Source: Opitutaceae bacterium BACL24 MAG-120322-bin51
GTDB lineage: Bacteria > Verrucomicrobiota > Verrucomicrobiia > Opitutales > Coraliomargaritaceae
Direction of reading: 5' to 3'
Length of the DNA stretch: 64,000 nt
Assembly: GCA_905182465.1 (NCBI GenBank)
Contig: CAJJBI010000004.1
Location: 250,001 to 314,000, forward strand
This document shows, piece after piece, positions 46,893 through 59,984 of the stretch. Made by a program: the position numbers and the translations under genes. Position 1 is the stretch's first letter, and each line of letters begins with the position of its first letter. The notes under the pieces are model-generated. The model was not told the DNA's origin, did no database searches, and saw nothing but the letters and a program-made list of their open reading frames with translations.

Positions 46893-47492
46893 ATGACTGA
46901 AATCACTGAAGCCCACGCCCGCGAACTCGAGAAACAAGCTGCCCGTAAAGCAGAGCTCGTCAAAACATGCCGCGCCGACTTGGCGGGCGTTGACCGCATA
47001 CTCTTTGAGGCGGGCTGCGGGCACGGGCACTGGCTGACGGATTACGCCGAGGCCAATCCGGGTATGATTTGTGCGGGAATTGACTTGATTTCTTGGCGTG
47101 TCCGCAAGGGTAATGAAAAGAAGGCCAAGCGCGGCTTGCAAAATCTCCATTTCTACAAAGCAGAGCTTAGCGAATTCCTGGGTGCGCTACCGGCAGCCAT
47201 ACGCTTTGACCGCACGGTCCTACTTTTCCCCGATCCTTGGCCAAAGGCTAAACACCACCGTCGACGCATGGTGCAGCCGAGTTTTTTAGACGAAGTGGCC
47301 CGCCGCACAGATCGGGGAGGGGAGTTTTGCTTCCGCTCGGACGACCGTCCGTATTTTGATTGGACAGTAGAGCACTTAAGCGAACACCCTGATTGGGAAA
47401 TCGATGAGTCCGCTCAGTGGCCTTATGAGAGCGAAACCTACTTTCAGAGCCTAATGGATGAGTATTACTCTGTCGTGGCCAAGCGAAAGTGA
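46893..47492 (+). CDS. trmB: tRNA (guanine-N7-)-methyltransferase
   Basis: A 199-residue SAM-dependent enzyme methylating G46 in the tRNA variable loop. It has the SAM motif [15 protein letters not shown], the family-specific [15 protein letters not shown], and the C-terminal [13 protein letters not shown]. The ATG at 46893 directly follows the terminator of the ferredoxin gene, with no Shine-Dalgarno. A later start is possible but would begin inside a conserved-looking helix. Confidence 0.92.
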   Translation: MTEITEAHARELEKQAARKAELVKTCRADLAGVDRILFEAGCGHGHWLTDYAEANPGMICAGIDLISWRVRKGNEKKAKRGLQNLHFYKAELSEFLGALPAAIRFDRTVLLFPDPWPKAKHHRRRMVQPSFLDEVARRTDRGGEFCFRSDDRPYFDWTVEHLSEHPDWEIDESAQWPYESETYFQSLMDEYYSVVAKRK

Positions 47493-47515
47493 TGGAGGTT
47501 TGCGGTAATGCATTT

Positions 47516-47749
47516 CTACACTACATCTAGCAAAACAAGCAGTGCAAACTGGGTCAGCACGGCAACTCCCAGTAGCGCGTAGACGAAGATTATGAAATAA
47601 TCATTGGCGAAACGGCGCTCAGAAAGCTTAGCTCGAGACGGGGTGATTGGCTGATTTGGTTCTCGAATGCCACCCTGCACGACGGGCGAGCTACCTTCGC
47701 GGTCGCGCAGATGAGAAATGCGATCAGTGAGATTGGTTAGCTCAGCCAT
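47516..47749 (-). CDS. Small hypothetical membrane protein
   Basis: 77 residues. A soluble N-terminal half (MAELTNLTDRISHLRDREG) is followed by a C-terminal membrane helix (FIIFVYALLGVAVLTQFALLVLL in three parts). I do not recognise a family. It converges with trmB and diverges from the atp operon, so it is not an AtpI equivalent by position. Confidence 0.5.
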   Translation of the reverse strand: MAELTNLTDRISHLRDREGSSPVVQGGIREPNQPITPSRAKLSERRFANDYFIIFVYALLGVAVLTQFALLVLLDVV

Positions 47750-47987
47750 AGCTTTAAGTTTACCAATCTACGCGAATTAGCAAGGTCAGAAGGATCAATC
47801 AAATTATGATCCTTATAAGTTTAGCTAATCTTGGGCTTTGAAGGCCAACTAGGGGTTGACGCGCAGAGAATGCATCGCCATCTACATGCCTCTCCTTGGC
47901 TTAGCTAGGGATATTAGATTCTAAAATTCAAGTTCTTCGTGAACAAACTCACCATTTACAGTCTTAGCTCTTTTAGGCAGTGCATCG

Positions 47988-48779
47988 TTGCTCAACGCTG
48001 CAGACGGCGTGAGTCCGTCCCCCTACAAATTGACTGAAATTTTTGGTCTTCCAGTAACCAATTCGATACTGACGACTTGGGCAATTTCGATTCTTCTTAT
48101 ATTAGTTATCCGTTTTTCTGTGGGCACTCCGAAATTAATCCCAGGGAAGGGGCAAGCTGTTATTGAGAATTTAGTGGGCGGCTTACGTGACCTGCTGCTT
48201 CCCATCGTTGGGAAGAAGGCCTTCTCCATGGCATTCCCACTACTAATCGGTTTGTTTATTTTCATCATGATTCACAACTGGAGTGGCTTGATCCCTGGGG
48301 TAGGGGTTTTTGGTTTTTATGACGATTACGGCCATCTAAAATATTGGATGCGCCCTGCGAGTGCCGACCTAAATGCAACTTTCGGCATGGCACTCGTGGC
48401 GATGATAGCGTGGTTATTCATCAGCCTCAAAGTCGCTGGCCCCAAGTTCTTTGTTTGGGAGCTCTTTGGCAACAAGGCGGATAAAAAAGAAACACCCAAA
48501 GCAATTTACATTATATTGGCACCAATCTTCCTTATGGTTGGTCTCATCGAGGTGGTTTCAATTGCGTTTCGTCCGATTTCGCTCTCTTTTCGTTTGTTTG
48601 GTAATGTGTTCGGGGGCGAGAATCTTTTGACTAGTATGACTGGCATGGCACCTTACTTAGTTCCAATCCCATTTTATCTCTACGAGGTCCTTGTTGGCGT
48701 GGTTCAAGCACTCATCTTTACTCTCCTTGTTGCCATTTACATCGGCTTGATGACCAATCACGACGAAGAAGCTCATTAA
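47988..48779 (+). CDS. atpB: F1Fo ATP synthase subunit a
   Basis: The membrane subunit that forms the proton half-channels against the c-ring, with about five helices and the conserved Arg in [18 protein letters not shown]. The open frame offers only TTG 47988 as a start. A GTG at 47939 in another frame opens MNKLTIYSL, and the present frame reads [16 protein letters not shown] just upstream of the TTG. Together they resemble a cleavable leader, so one extra base near 47955-47965 may hide the true start. The gap 47750-47938 before it should hold the operon promoter (TTGACG at 47856; no clear -10). Confidence 0.93.
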   Translation: MLNAADGVSPSPYKLTEIFGLPVTNSILTTWAISILLILVIRFSVGTPKLIPGKGQAVIENLVGGLRDLLLPIVGKKAFSMAFPLLIGLFIFIMIHNWSGLIPGVGVFGFYDDYGHLKYWMRPASADLNATFGMALVAMIAWLFISLKVAGPKFFVWELFGNKADKKETPKAIYIILAPIFLMVGLIEVVSIAFRPISLSFRLFGNVFGGENLLTSMTGMAPYLVPIPFYLYEVLVGVVQALIFTLLVAIYIGLMTNHDEEAH

Positions 48780-48867
48780 ACTTTATATCCTTTCGGTGTT
48801 CGGGACCATGTAGTAAGTCGTGGACGGCACAGAAAATCACTAAATACAAAACTCAACGTTAAACATT

Positions 48868-49086
48868 ATGTTCAATCTACTCGCAGAAATCTCTGGAAAT
48901 ATCAACGTAGCAGCAGCTGCAATTGGCGTGCCTCTCGGTATTGGCCTCATTGGCTTTAAAGCTTGTGAAGCTGTCGGTCGTAATCCTGAAGCAGCAACTA
49001 AGGTGCTTGTGCAATCGATCATCGCTATGGCTTTTGCTGAGGCGATCGTCTTCTTTGCTATCTTCCTCGGTAAAATGGCTGGCTAA
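48868..49086 (+). CDS. atpE: F1Fo ATP synthase subunit c
   Basis: A 72-residue hairpin of two membrane helices that forms the rotor ring. The polar loop is AVGRNPEAA, and the ion-binding carboxylate is the Glu in AMAFAEAIVFF. The residue after this Glu is Ala rather than Ser or Thr, and no Gln is seen in helix 1, which favours protons over sodium. A 12-bp perfect hairpin follows the gene. Confidence 0.95.
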   Translation: MFNLLAEISGNINVAAAAIGVPLGIGLIGFKACEAVGRNPEAATKVLVQSIIAMAFAEAIVFFAIFLGKMAG

Positions 49087-49104
49087 TCCACCCTTTAAGA
49101 GTCT

Positions 49105-49137
49105 TGCCGACGATCCTCGATGGATCGTCGGCACTTT
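49105..49137 (+). terminator. Strong stem-loop between atpE and atpF
   Basis: TGCCGACGATCC (49105-49116) pairs perfectly with GGATCGTCGGCA (49122-49133) around a five-base loop, followed by CTTTT. The T run is short, so it may act as a partial terminator or as a 3' stabiliser of the atpE part of the operon message. Confidence 0.65.
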
Positions 49138-49164
49138 TAAGATCATTTAACAAATCTCTCAATA

Positions 49165-49815
49165 ATGAAGGCCATTTTCATCACTTTGCTTTTTGCGCTA
49201 TCCCTCCCACTGGGACTCTTTTCAGCGGAAGACCTTCATGCTGATCTGAACTTCAGTGCTACTGCAGATGCTGAAAGCATGGAGCAGACAGAAGGCGGGG
49301 GAGTGATCTCCGAGCTTGCTGGCAATTTTGGTATTTCATGGCCAACCCTTGTCGCGCAGATGGTCAATTTCTGTATTGTTGCTTTTGTTCTCTACAAATT
49401 TGCCGTCAAACCAATCTCTGCGACCTTGGATGAACGCCAACAAAAAATCGCCGATGGTCTTCAGTATGCTGAAGAAATGAAAGTGCAGCTCGCTGCTGCT
49501 GAACGTGAGCGTGCTGAAAAGATCAAGGAAGCCGCTGTAGCTGCACAAGGTATCCTAGCAGAATCTCGCGAGCAATCTAAGGAGATGATTGAGCAAAAAA
49601 CACAAGAAGCTGCGGCCCAAGCTGAAGCAATCATCCGCAAGGCGAGCGAAGCGACTGAGTTGGAGCGCCAAAAAATGCTTTCCGATGTTCGTCAAGAAGT
49701 AGCGCGGCTCGTGGTTGCAACTTCTGCAACTGTATTGTCTCGCGATCTTTCGGATGCAGAGAAGCAAACATTCTCTGATTCCGCTGCCAAAGAATTGGCC
49801 AGCGCTGGCAACTAA
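49165..49815 (+). CDS. atpF: F1Fo ATP synthase subunit b
   Basis: A 216-residue stator subunit. It starts with a signal-like stretch ([20 protein letters not shown]), then a ~45-residue acidic segment, and then the usual membrane helix ([20 protein letters not shown]). A long coiled coil follows, rich in Ala, Glu, Gln and Lys. The extra N-terminal part makes it longer than the ~156-residue E. coli protein; cleavage of the leader would give a more normal size. Confidence 0.92.
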   Translation: MKAIFITLLFALSLPLGLFSAEDLHADLNFSATADAESMEQTEGGGVISELAGNFGISWPTLVAQMVNFCIVAFVLYKFAVKPISATLDERQQKIADGLQYAEEMKVQLAAAERERAEKIKEAAVAAQGILAESREQSKEMIEQKTQEAAAQAEAIIRKASEATELERQKMLSDVRQEVARLVVATSATVLSRDLSDAEKQTFSDSAAKELASAGN

Positions 49816-49836
49816 GCGGCACGTTTTTCTATTGAG

Positions 49837-50232
49837 ATGAAGCGCGACCAAAAGATCACTAAGTTAGCCAAGAAGCTCGTTGAGCTTTCGAAGGACAACG
49901 GAGTCGTGACTGAATCCAAAGTAGGCGAAGTCCTCGCTGGCTTCCGGCAGGTGCAGCACCGCCATCACCTTGCAGTCCTCAAGACTTTCCTCAACTATCT
50001 TCGCCGTGAGGTCGCTCTACAGACCGCGGTCGTTTCAACGCCAGCCGGGCTAAGTGACGATACACTGAGGGCGATTGAAGCGCAATTTTCAAAGCTTTAC
50101 AACCGCCCCGTCAGTGCAATCACTCAACAGGATACTTCTCTAATCGCTGGCGTGCGTGTGCGCGTAGGCGACGATGTCTATGATGCGTCCGTAGCCGGTC
50201 GTCTTCAGCGCCTCGCTGAAAGTGTTAACTAA
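49837..50232 (+). CDS. atpH: F1Fo ATP synthase subunit delta, short form
   Basis: 131 residues, against ~175 for typical delta subunits. The C-terminal part, SLIAGVRVRVGDDVYDASVA with GRLQRLAE, is the conserved delta end. The N-terminal helical domain appears shortened, although KITKLAKKLVELSKD and HHLAVLKTFLNYLRREV remain. Position between atpF and atpA supports the call. Delta ties the stator b subunits to the top of F1. Confidence 0.88.
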   Translation: MKRDQKITKLAKKLVELSKDNGVVTESKVGEVLAGFRQVQHRHHLAVLKTFLNYLRREVALQTAVVSTPAGLSDDTLRAIEAQFSKLYNRPVSAITQQDTSLIAGVRVRVGDDVYDASVAGRLQRLAESVN

Positions 50233-50273
50233 CAACTCTCTAACCTTTATACTTCTCTTAACAACAGTTTCTC

Positions 50274-51818
50274 ATGAGCTCTATAGTCGAACAAATTGAA
50301 AACGAAATCGCTGGCTTCCAAGCTGGCGCTGTCAAATCTAACACCGGTCGAATCGTGGCCATCGCAGATGGCGTTGCCAAGCTTGAAGGCTTGTCCGGTG
50401 CTATGTATAACGAAATGATCGACTTCGGTCAGGGCGTCTTCGGAATCGCCTTGAATCTTGAAGAAGATGAAGTCGGTTGCGTTATCTTAGGGGACTACTC
50501 CAAGTTGAAGGAAGGTGATGAAGCCTCGACAACTGGCCGCTTACTTTCCGTTCCAGTCGGCATGGGGCTTCTTGGCCGTGTGGTTGACGCGATTGGTAAT
50601 CCAATCGACGGCAAGGGTCCAATCAACTCCAGCGAAACCTATCCGGTCGACCAAGTCGCACCTGGCATTATTCCACGTAAATCAGTCGATCAGCCGATGC
50701 AGACGGGTATCATGTCGATCGACTCGATGATTCCCATCGGCCGTGGTCAACGTGAGCTTATCATTGGTGACCGCTCGACGGGTAAGACCACCATCGCGAT
50801 CGACACGATCATCAATCAGGCGAAGATCAACAACCAGCATCGTAACGAAGACGGCACTTTCCCGGAAAATTTCCGCCCAGTTTACTCAATCTATGTTGCC
50901 GTTGGTCAGAAGAATTCGAACATTGCTCGCACCATTGCTGTCCTTGAGAGAGCCGGCGCAATGGAATACACCATTATCGTTGCTGCTTCTGCTGGTGACA
51001 ATCCTGCCAATCAATACATCGCACCATTCTCTGGCGCATCGATGGGAGAGTTCTTCATGAATAATGGCATGGATGCGCTCATCGTCTATGATGACCTTTC
51101 CAAGCAAGCGGTCGCCTATCGCCAAATTTCCTTGATACTTAAGCGCCCTTCCGGCCGTGAAGCGTATCCTGGCGATGTTTTTTATCTCCATTCACGCCTC
51201 CTCGAGCGCTCTGCCCGTGTGAATGAGGCCAACGGGAACGGTTCGCTTACAGCGCTTCCGATCATTGAAACTCAAGCAGGCGATGTTTCGGCTTACATTC
51301 CTACCAATGTGATTTCGATTACAGACGGGCAGGTCTTCCTCGAAACTGATTTGTTCAATCAAGGTATCCGCCCAGCGGTATCGGTTGGTCTTTCCGTTTC
51401 TCGTGTTGGTTCTGCAGCCCAGATCAAGGCAATCAAGAAGGTAGCTGGCAAGGTGAAGCTTCAGCTCGCACAGTTCCGCGAGCTTGCTGCATTCGCTCAG
51501 TTTGGTTCCGACCTCGACGCGAAGACCAAGGCTCAACTTGAGCGTGGGGCACGTGTGGTTGAGCTCTTCAAGCAAACTGCCTTCAACCCAATCCCTGTCG
51601 AAGTTCAGTCCTCTCTGATCTATGCTGTGCAAAATGGTTTCTTCGATGCGATTGAAGTCGCAAAAATTGTTGAAGCGACTTCTAGCCTTCGTGAGTTCCT
51701 TGAAACTCGTGGCTCTAAAGTCATGGATGCAATCCGTGGCGAAAAAGCAATCAGTGACGAATCCGAAGCAGCTCTAAAGTCATCACTCGAAGAGTGGAAG
51801 ACGGCGTTTTCAGCTTAA
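50274..51818 (+). CDS. atpA: F1 ATP synthase subunit alpha
   Basis: 514 residues. The Walker A is GDRSTGKTT and [10 protein letters not shown] precedes it; [13 protein letters not shown] and [18 protein letters not shown] are typical of alpha chains. The non-catalytic nucleotide-binding subunit of F1, in the standard order after atpH. An A/T-rich leader rather than a Shine-Dalgarno precedes the ATG. Confidence 0.97.
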   Translation: MSSIVEQIENEIAGFQAGAVKSNTGRIVAIADGVAKLEGLSGAMYNEMIDFGQGVFGIALNLEEDEVGCVILGDYSKLKEGDEASTTGRLLSVPVGMGLLGRVVDAIGNPIDGKGPINSSETYPVDQVAPGIIPRKSVDQPMQTGIMSIDSMIPIGRGQRELIIGDRSTGKTTIAIDTIINQAKINNQHRNEDGTFPENFRPVYSIYVAVGQKNSNIARTIAVLERAGAMEYTIIVAASAGDNPANQYIAPFSGASMGEFFMNNGMDALIVYDDLSKQAVAYRQISLILKRPSGREAYPGDVFYLHSRLLERSARVNEANGNGSLTALPIIETQAGDVSAYIPTNVISITDGQVFLETDLFNQGIRPAVSVGLSVSRVGSAAQIKAIKKVAGKVKLQLAQFRELAAFAQFGSDLDAKTKAQLERGARVVELFKQTAFNPIPVEVQSSLIYAVQNGFFDAIEVAKIVEATSSLREFLETRGSKVMDAIRGEKAISDESEAALKSSLEEWKTAFSA

Positions 51819-51859
51819 TCGCTATCATTTGTCCTTTGAACTCTGATACTCTAAAATAG

Positions 51860-54207
<2,348 letters not shown>

Positions 54208-54271
54208 CCGGCAGCAAGCTTCCGGAAATAGGAAATAAGAAAGCATTTCTTAAATCCTAATTTTATTCAAA

Positions 54272-54682
54272 ATGATCACTCTAGAAATCATCACACCCGA
54301 CGCAAAAGTCCTCAGCACTGAGGCCACTCAAGTCGTCTTACCGACCGAGTCGGGTGAAACCGGCATCTTGACAGGCCACATCCCAATTGTGACGAAGATC
54401 GTCGCTGGCGAGTTAAAGGTCATCAAGGAGAGCGGCACCGAGTTTATCGCTGTCGATCACGGTTTCGCCAAGGTCTTGGGTAATACGATCTCTGTATTAA
54501 CCGAAGCTGCCATAGACGTCGCCGAAATCGACCTTGGCGCAGTCGAACTGGCTCAAGTCAAAGCGCAGGAAGCCCTTCGCACCGCTGAGGAAGAAGGCGT
54601 CGATTACGAACAACTTGAAGCCCTCGAAAAGAGTGTTCAGTTCCTGATCGCTCAGAAGCTGGCCAAAGGCCGCAGAAGGTAG
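54272..54682 (+). CDS. atpC: F1 ATP synthase subunit epsilon
   Basis: 136 residues. The N-terminal beta-sandwich contains LEIITPDAKVLSTEATQVVL and GETGILTGHIPIVT, followed by the C-terminal helical hairpin, which can inhibit ATP hydrolysis. It closes the operon and converges with the helicase gene. No clear terminator is visible in the 38-bp gap. Confidence 0.94.
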   Translation: MITLEIITPDAKVLSTEATQVVLPTESGETGILTGHIPIVTKIVAGELKVIKESGTEFIAVDHGFAKVLGNTISVLTEAAIDVAEIDLGAVELAQVKAQEALRTAEEEGVDYEQLEALEKSVQFLIAQKLAKGRRR

Positions 54683-54720
54683 CAGCGTTCGGGACGAGCG
54701 GCATTAACTTTTTGTGTGAA

Positions 54721-56694
54721 TTAATAGCGCCGCGCCGGAGCGACCCTTAAGGTCTCATATCGACTCGGGTCGACTTCCTGGATAAAGCGGCTCGGGTTAA
54801 GACGCATGACCTGGTTGCCTTGGTTGTTGAGCATGGGGTAGCTAAGGTAAAGCTCCTCCATGGCGCGCGTTACGGCGACGTAGAAAAGGCGGCGCTCTTC
54901 TTCGAGGTCTCCCTCATCAATTGTTCGTTTGAGCGGGAAGGTGCCGTCGGCGAGCCCGATCACGAAGACGACGGGGAACTCTAAGCCTTTGGCTTGGTGG
55001 ATAGTCGTCAGACGTAGGCAGTTCTGTTGCTCTTCGGGGCTGCGCTCGTTGCTTTCGGAGGCGAGTAGCACTAATTGTGCGAGTATCTCTTCCATCGTTT
55101 CGTAGCGGCTGGCGAAGCTAACGAGACTTTGCAGGTCGTCGGCGCGGTCTGTCCAGTTTGGGTAGATCTCACGGATGTAGCTGCTATACCAGCCATCGAG
55201 CCCGAGTTGGATAATTTCTTCGGGAGACTGCTCGGTTAGCGCGGCGGAGATTTCACGGATCGTCTCGGCGAGCGATGGCCACTCTTCCTTGGCATCGGCA
55301 GGCACTTTCTTGAGCACTTCTTCGGAGACGAGCACGTCGCAGAAATTCTTTTCCAGCTTCTCGGCCCGTTCGCGGGTAAACTTATGGATGCGCTCCGCAG
55401 TCTTGGGGCCAACTTTGGGCAGGAGACAAGTGAAGCGAGCAAAGGCCGAGACGTCGGCAGGGTTAGAGGCAAAGCGAAGCTGAGCGGCGAAGTCCTTGAT
55501 GTGGGCTTGTTCGAAAAAGCGCACACCGCTGGTGATCTGGTAGTCGATGTTTAGGCGACTTAGTTCCATCTGTAAATCCATTGCCTGAAAGTGCGCGCGG
55601 TAGAGCACGGCTATGTCGGAGAGGTTACGGCCTTCGTCAATCAGGCCCTCGATCCGCTCGATAATGAACTTAGCTTGTCCGCGGGTATCCATTACGGGGA
55701 CGAAGTAGGGGCGCTCGCGTTTGGGTTTTACTGGGCGGAGCTCCTTGGAGAAGCCAAGGCCCGAAGGCTGCGAGGCAAGTACGGCATTGGCGAAATCGAG
55801 GATCTCGGGCGAGCTGCGATAGTTGGTCTCGATCTTGTGAATCTTAGCGCCGGGGTGACGCTCTTCAAACTGCATAATGTTGTCGAAGTCTGCGCCGCGC
55901 CAAGTGTAGATGCACTGCGCGTCGTCGCCGACTGCCATGACTTGGTGATGCCCAGCGAGTTGATCGATGATGTCGGACTGTAACCGGTTAGTGTCTTGAA
56001 ATTCGTCGACGAGAACGTGCTTAAAACGGTCTTGGTATTGCTGGCGGATCTCTGGTTGCTCGCGGAGTAGCTTCAGGAAGTATTCTAACAGATCGTCGTA
56101 ATCGACTACTTGTTGGTCGAGCTTGGCCTGCATGTAAGCTTTGTAGAATTGATCGATCTTCGATGCCATGCCGTCTAGAAAAGGGTAACGATCTTCAGCT
56201 TCTTCGCGCGGCGGGCGGCAGGTGTTGCGAGCGTAGCTAATTAGATCGGCGATGACTTTGGGCTTGGGGTTGTTCTTGGTTTTGATGAACTTGCCATCGG
56301 TTGCTTGGATGACATTTTTTAGAATCGATTCTGCTTCGCCCTGATCGAGGATGGTGTAGTTGCGCTTGAGCCCAACGAGGTCGCCGTGCACGCGAAGGAT
56401 CCGTTGCGCAATACTGTGGAAGGTGCCGCCCCAAAGTGCGCGGCGGGGAACCCCAGTGAGGTCTTCGACCCGCTCTAGCATCTCGCGGGAGGCTTTGTTA
56501 GTGAAGGTTAGTAGGAGGATTTCGTAAGCTTGCACGCCCTGGTGTAGGAGGTAAGCCACGCGATACGTGAGGGTGCGGGTCTTTCCCGAGCCCGCGCCGG
56601 CTAGCACGAGTGCTGGGCCCGCGGGTGCGGTCACAGCGGCGTATTGCTCATCGTTGAGTTCGGCTTTAAAATCGATTTCTGGGAAAGGAGACAT
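54721..56694 (-). CDS. pcrA: UvrD/PcrA/Rep-family DNA helicase
   Basis: A 657-residue superfamily 1A 3'-5' helicase. Motif I is [15 protein letters not shown], Ia [80 protein letters not shown] and [19 protein letters not shown]. It unwinds DNA in repair and removes proteins from DNA. Slightly shorter than E. coli UvrD, with the C-terminal Tudor-like region absent. It is divergent from the menF gene. Confidence 0.93.
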   Translation of the reverse strand: MSPFPEIDFKAELNDEQYAAVTAPAGPALVLAGAGSGKTRTLTYRVAYLLHQGVQAYEILLLTFTNKASREMLERVEDLTGVPRRALWGGTFHSIAQRILRVHGDLVGLKRNYTILDQGEAESILKNVIQATDGKFIKTKNNPKPKVIADLISYARNTCRPPREEAEDRYPFLDGMASKIDQFYKAYMQAKLDQQVVDYDDLLEYFLKLLREQPEIRQQYQDRFKHVLVDEFQDTNRLQSDIIDQLAGHHQVMAVGDDAQCIYTWRGADFDNIMQFEERHPGAKIHKIETNYRSSPEILDFANAVLASQPSGLGFSKELRPVKPKRERPYFVPVMDTRGQAKFIIERIEGLIDEGRNLSDIAVLYRAHFQAMDLQMELSRLNIDYQITSGVRFFEQAHIKDFAAQLRFASNPADVSAFARFTCLLPKVGPKTAERIHKFTRERAEKLEKNFCDVLVSEEVLKKVPADAKEEWPSLAETIREISAALTEQSPEEIIQLGLDGWYSSYIREIYPNWTDRADDLQSLVSFASRYETMEEILAQLVLLASESNERSPEEQQNCLRLTTIHQAKGLEFPVVFVIGLADGTFPLKRTIDEGDLEEERRLFYVAVTRAMEELYLSYPMLNNQGNQVMRLNPSRFIQEVDPSRYETLRVAPARRY

Positions 56695-56844
56695 ATCTGT
56701 AAGAAGTAAGAAGTCAGAAGTGAGGTTGGGGCAAATTCTTAATCGTAATCTTACTTTTAAATTTAGTCCTCTGCGCTCAGGATTAAGACTAAAACAAACA
56801 AGACAGAGGTTGCGGTTTCAGGCTTCTTGATTTCTCTACTTTGA

Positions 56845-58272
56845 ATGCAAATTATTCCCTCCAGTATGTTACCCGAGCGTGATGAGGGCGCGCTGCGTCA
56901 ATTTCTAGAGGGCTGTCGTGATGCGGCGCGGGCTAAGGATCATTTTCAGATCGCGAGTATCTCGCTGGCAGTAAAGCATATTGCTCCGCTGGCGGTGCTG
57001 CAGTCTATCTACGAGCCGGAAGAGGTGCATTGTTATATCGAACGGGCAGCCGACGACGAAGCAGTCGCCGCGGCGGAGGCCGTAGTGCAGGCACGATTCG
57101 ATGGCATTGAGCGCTTTGCTTCAGTCAAAGCATTTTCCGAAGAGATACTAGAAAACACCATTGCGGTGGGTGATCTAAGCGAAGCTTTTACGGGCCCGCA
57201 CTTTTTCACCGCATTTAGTTTTGATGATTCCGTCTCGGAAGGAGCCGCCTTTCCTGCTGCCACCGTGTTTCTGCCGCGCTGGCAAGTGTCGCGCTCGAAA
57301 GGCAAATACGGTGCGGTTGCCAATCTCAAGATTGAGGCGGATACGGATATCGATAGCTTGGTCATGCGAGTTTGGGGTGCTTATCGTAAGTTTGGCGCCT
57401 TTGACTACCTGCCTGACGAGGTGAAAGAGCCATCGCCCCAGCCGAAGATTGAGTCACGTCGCGAACTGGCGTCTGAAGTGTTTCCTAATGCCGTTGAATG
57501 TGCGCTCGAAGCGATCAAGGAGGGCAACTATGAAAAGATTGTGCTGGCGCGCGGGATAGAGCTACTTGCGGACCGTCCATGGCAACCGCTTGATACTTTA
57601 AACCGTCTGCGGGAACGTTTTGCGGGCTGCTTCACCTTTTCCTTTTCGGGAGATACGGCCAGCAGCTTTATCGGGGCGACGCCCGAGCGCCTGCTTCAGA
57701 TACGACACGGCCGCTTGTTGACCGAGGCGATCGCTGGTTCTGCGCCACGTGGGCAGACCGCCAGCGAGGATGCTAAACATGCCCGTGCTTTGCTCGAAAG
57801 TGGCAAAGATCTACGCGAACACATCTGCGTGCGCGATTCCATCCTCCGTCGTCTCGAAAAAGTCGGCGTCGAGGGGAAGGCCGAGGGCAATCCCCAGCTT
57901 TTACTCCTCGCAAATGTTCAACACCTGAGTACCCGGATCGAAGCAGAAGTGGGCGAGGCTGTTCACCTGCTCGACATTTTACCCGAGATGCACCCAACCC
58001 CAGCGGTAGGTGGATCCCCGCGTGAAGCGGCGCTACCTTGCATCGCCGATTTGGAGCAAATCGACCGCGGCCTATATGCTGGTGTGGTCGGGTGGTTCAA
58101 TCACCTAAACGAGGGCGAAATGGTAGTCGGCATTCGTTCCGCATTGATCGAGGGTAAGCAGGCTTACCTCTACGCAGGCGCGGGCATTGTCGAAGGCTCC
58201 GATCCCGATAGAGAGATGCGCGAGACTGAGATGAAACTGCGTGCTTTGCTCGACGTATTCTCCAGCTCATAA
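56845..58272 (+). CDS. menF: Isochorismate synthase (MenF/EntC family)
   Basis: A 475-residue chorismate-binding enzyme converting chorismate to isochorismate for menaquinone. The C-terminal domain has [51 protein letters not shown] and [16 protein letters not shown] with the metal-binding Glu residues. The general-base Lys is in [10 protein letters not shown]. No other men genes adjoin it, apart from the uncertain MenE-like ligase far upstream. Confidence 0.9.
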   Translation: MQIIPSSMLPERDEGALRQFLEGCRDAARAKDHFQIASISLAVKHIAPLAVLQSIYEPEEVHCYIERAADDEAVAAAEAVVQARFDGIERFASVKAFSEEILENTIAVGDLSEAFTGPHFFTAFSFDDSVSEGAAFPAATVFLPRWQVSRSKGKYGAVANLKIEADTDIDSLVMRVWGAYRKFGAFDYLPDEVKEPSPQPKIESRRELASEVFPNAVECALEAIKEGNYEKIVLARGIELLADRPWQPLDTLNRLRERFAGCFTFSFSGDTASSFIGATPERLLQIRHGRLLTEAIAGSAPRGQTASEDAKHARALLESGKDLREHICVRDSILRRLEKVGVEGKAEGNPQLLLLANVQHLSTRIEAEVGEAVHLLDILPEMHPTPAVGGSPREAALPCIADLEQIDRGLYAGVVGWFNHLNEGEMVVGIRSALIEGKQAYLYAGAGIVEGSDPDREMRETEMKLRALLDVFSSS

Positions 58273-58350
58273 TATATGAGCGATTTCAAATCTCCGCGCT
58301 TGTCGCGCTTCGCCTAAGTACTAACTTCGAACTCCTAAATATTAAAAATT

Positions 58351-59811
58351 ATGGCAAAAGATTGGCTTGAAGGTATCGAAGATGAATACGACGTCGTAGT
58401 CGTGGGCTCCGGCTTAGGCGGACTGACTGGGGCGAACTATCTTGCGAAAAATGGACACAAGGTGTTGCTGCTGGAGCATCATTACCAATTCGGTGGCCTC
58501 GCTACTTGGTTCAAGCGTCCGGGTGGCCACATTTTCGATATTTCCCTGCACGGCTTCCCTTATGGGATGGTCAAAAGTTGTCGTAAGTATTGGACAAAAG
58601 AGATCGCCGATTCAATTCATCAGCTCAAGGACGTTCGCTTCATTAACCCGCAGATGAATGTTTGGACATCTTTTGATCGCGAAGACTTCACCAATATTTT
58701 GGTCAACGACTTTAAGGTAGACCGCGAGAAAGTGGAGGCTTTCTATACGCATCTTCGCCAGATGAACTTCTACGACGACAACACGCAGACTACGGGTGAA
58801 ATGTTTGAAGAGTTCTTTCCTGGGCGCAGCGATGTGCACCGCCTTTTGATGGAGCCGATTTCCTACGCCAACGGATCGCACGTTGATGACCCAGCCATCA
58901 CCTACGGCATTGTCTTTTCCAACTTCATGAGTAAGGGCGTGTTCACCTTCCAAGGCGGCACTGATACCCTAATTAAAAAAATGGTAGCCGAGCTTAAAAA
59001 TAACGGCTGTGAAGTACGCAAATGTGCACTCGTCGAGGGCGTCGATGTGGAAGATGGCAAAGTTATCGGCATCCGCGTGCGCAGCCAAAATACGGGCGAA
59101 GAAGAATTCCCCGTTCGTAGCATTAAATGTAAGGCGGTGCTCTCCAACGCAAACGTCCGCAACACGATCGAATACCTCGTGGGTGAGGGCGAGTTCAGCG
59201 AAGACTTTGTTGCCGAGGCCAAGGCTGTGCGTAACAATACCAGCTCTTGCCAAGTCTACATGGGCATCAAAAAGGGCGAAACGATTCCGAATATCGGCGA
59301 CCTCGTCTTCACTTCCAAAGCGCCTGAGTATTCCATCGGTGAGCTGACCTCGATCAAAACGAGTAGTCACACCTTTTCGGTTTACTACCCCGAGACGCGC
59401 CCGCATCTTTCGCAAGATCGTTACACCGTAGTGGCCTCGCTTAATGCCCAATGGGATGAGTGGAACGACCTCTCCGAAGAAGAATATCAGGCGGAAAAAG
59501 CCCGCATGTGCGAAGAGTGCGTCAGTAGCCTGGAGACGTTTATTCCTGGCGTGCGCGACAAGATTGACCACATCGAAGCGGCGACTCCACGCACAGTGAA
59601 CTACTACACCAAGTCGATGCAGGGCACTTCTTTTGGCACCAAGTTTGAAGGCCTCAAAGTTTCGATGGAGCTCTCCGACCAGATCGAAGGCCTCTATCAC
59701 GCTGGTTCCGTCGGGATCATCATGTCCGGTTGGCTCGGCACTATGAACTATGGCGTCATTACTGCCAACAAGATGGACAAGTGGCTCTACGAAAAAGCGA
59801 AGACTGTTTAG
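58351..59811 (+). CDS. CrtI-like FAD-dependent oxidoreductase
   Basis: A 486-residue flavoprotein of the phytoene-desaturase/carotenoid-isomerase superfamily. The N-terminal dinucleotide motif is [20 protein letters not shown], followed by [16 protein letters not shown]; the C-terminal FAD motif region is [20 protein letters not shown]. The substrate is open: such proteins act on carotenoids, retinoids or other polyenes. No phytoene synthase is nearby. A MarR regulator follows on the same strand after 170 bp. Confidence 0.8.
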   Translation: MAKDWLEGIEDEYDVVVVGSGLGGLTGANYLAKNGHKVLLLEHHYQFGGLATWFKRPGGHIFDISLHGFPYGMVKSCRKYWTKEIADSIHQLKDVRFINPQMNVWTSFDREDFTNILVNDFKVDREKVEAFYTHLRQMNFYDDNTQTTGEMFEEFFPGRSDVHRLLMEPISYANGSHVDDPAITYGIVFSNFMSKGVFTFQGGTDTLIKKMVAELKNNGCEVRKCALVEGVDVEDGKVIGIRVRSQNTGEEEFPVRSIKCKAVLSNANVRNTIEYLVGEGEFSEDFVAEAKAVRNNTSSCQVYMGIKKGETIPNIGDLVFTSKAPEYSIGELTSIKTSSHTFSVYYPETRPHLSQDRYTVVASLNAQWDEWNDLSEEEYQAEKARMCEECVSSLETFIPGVRDKIDHIEAATPRTVNYYTKSMQGTSFGTKFEGLKVSMELSDQIEGLYHAGSVGIIMSGWLGTMNYGVITANKMDKWLYEKAKTV

Positions 59812-59943
59812 ACTTACCCGAATCTTGTATATCACCAGGCATCCACCACCGCTTCGCGGAGAGCGGATGATCGATAGCGACTAGCCTAGAGGAAAAATCC
59901 CTCTGAGATAGGGCAATTTGCTGTGAGGGCGGCTAATTGCCAA

Positions 59944-59967
59944 ATATAACTTGACGTCAAGCTATAT
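59944..59967. promoter_or_regulatory. Palindromic operator before the marR gene
   Basis: ATATAACTTGACGTCAAGCTATAT reads the same on both strands except for one mismatched pair; the core is TTGACGTCAA (59951-59960). It ends 17 bp before the regulator's start. Its size, symmetry and TTGA/TCAA arms fit MarR-family operators, so autoregulation is likely (inference). TTGACG could also serve as a -35 box, so the bound protein would block it. Confidence 0.62.
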
Positions 59968-59984
59968 GGGCGCATGGTAAACTC

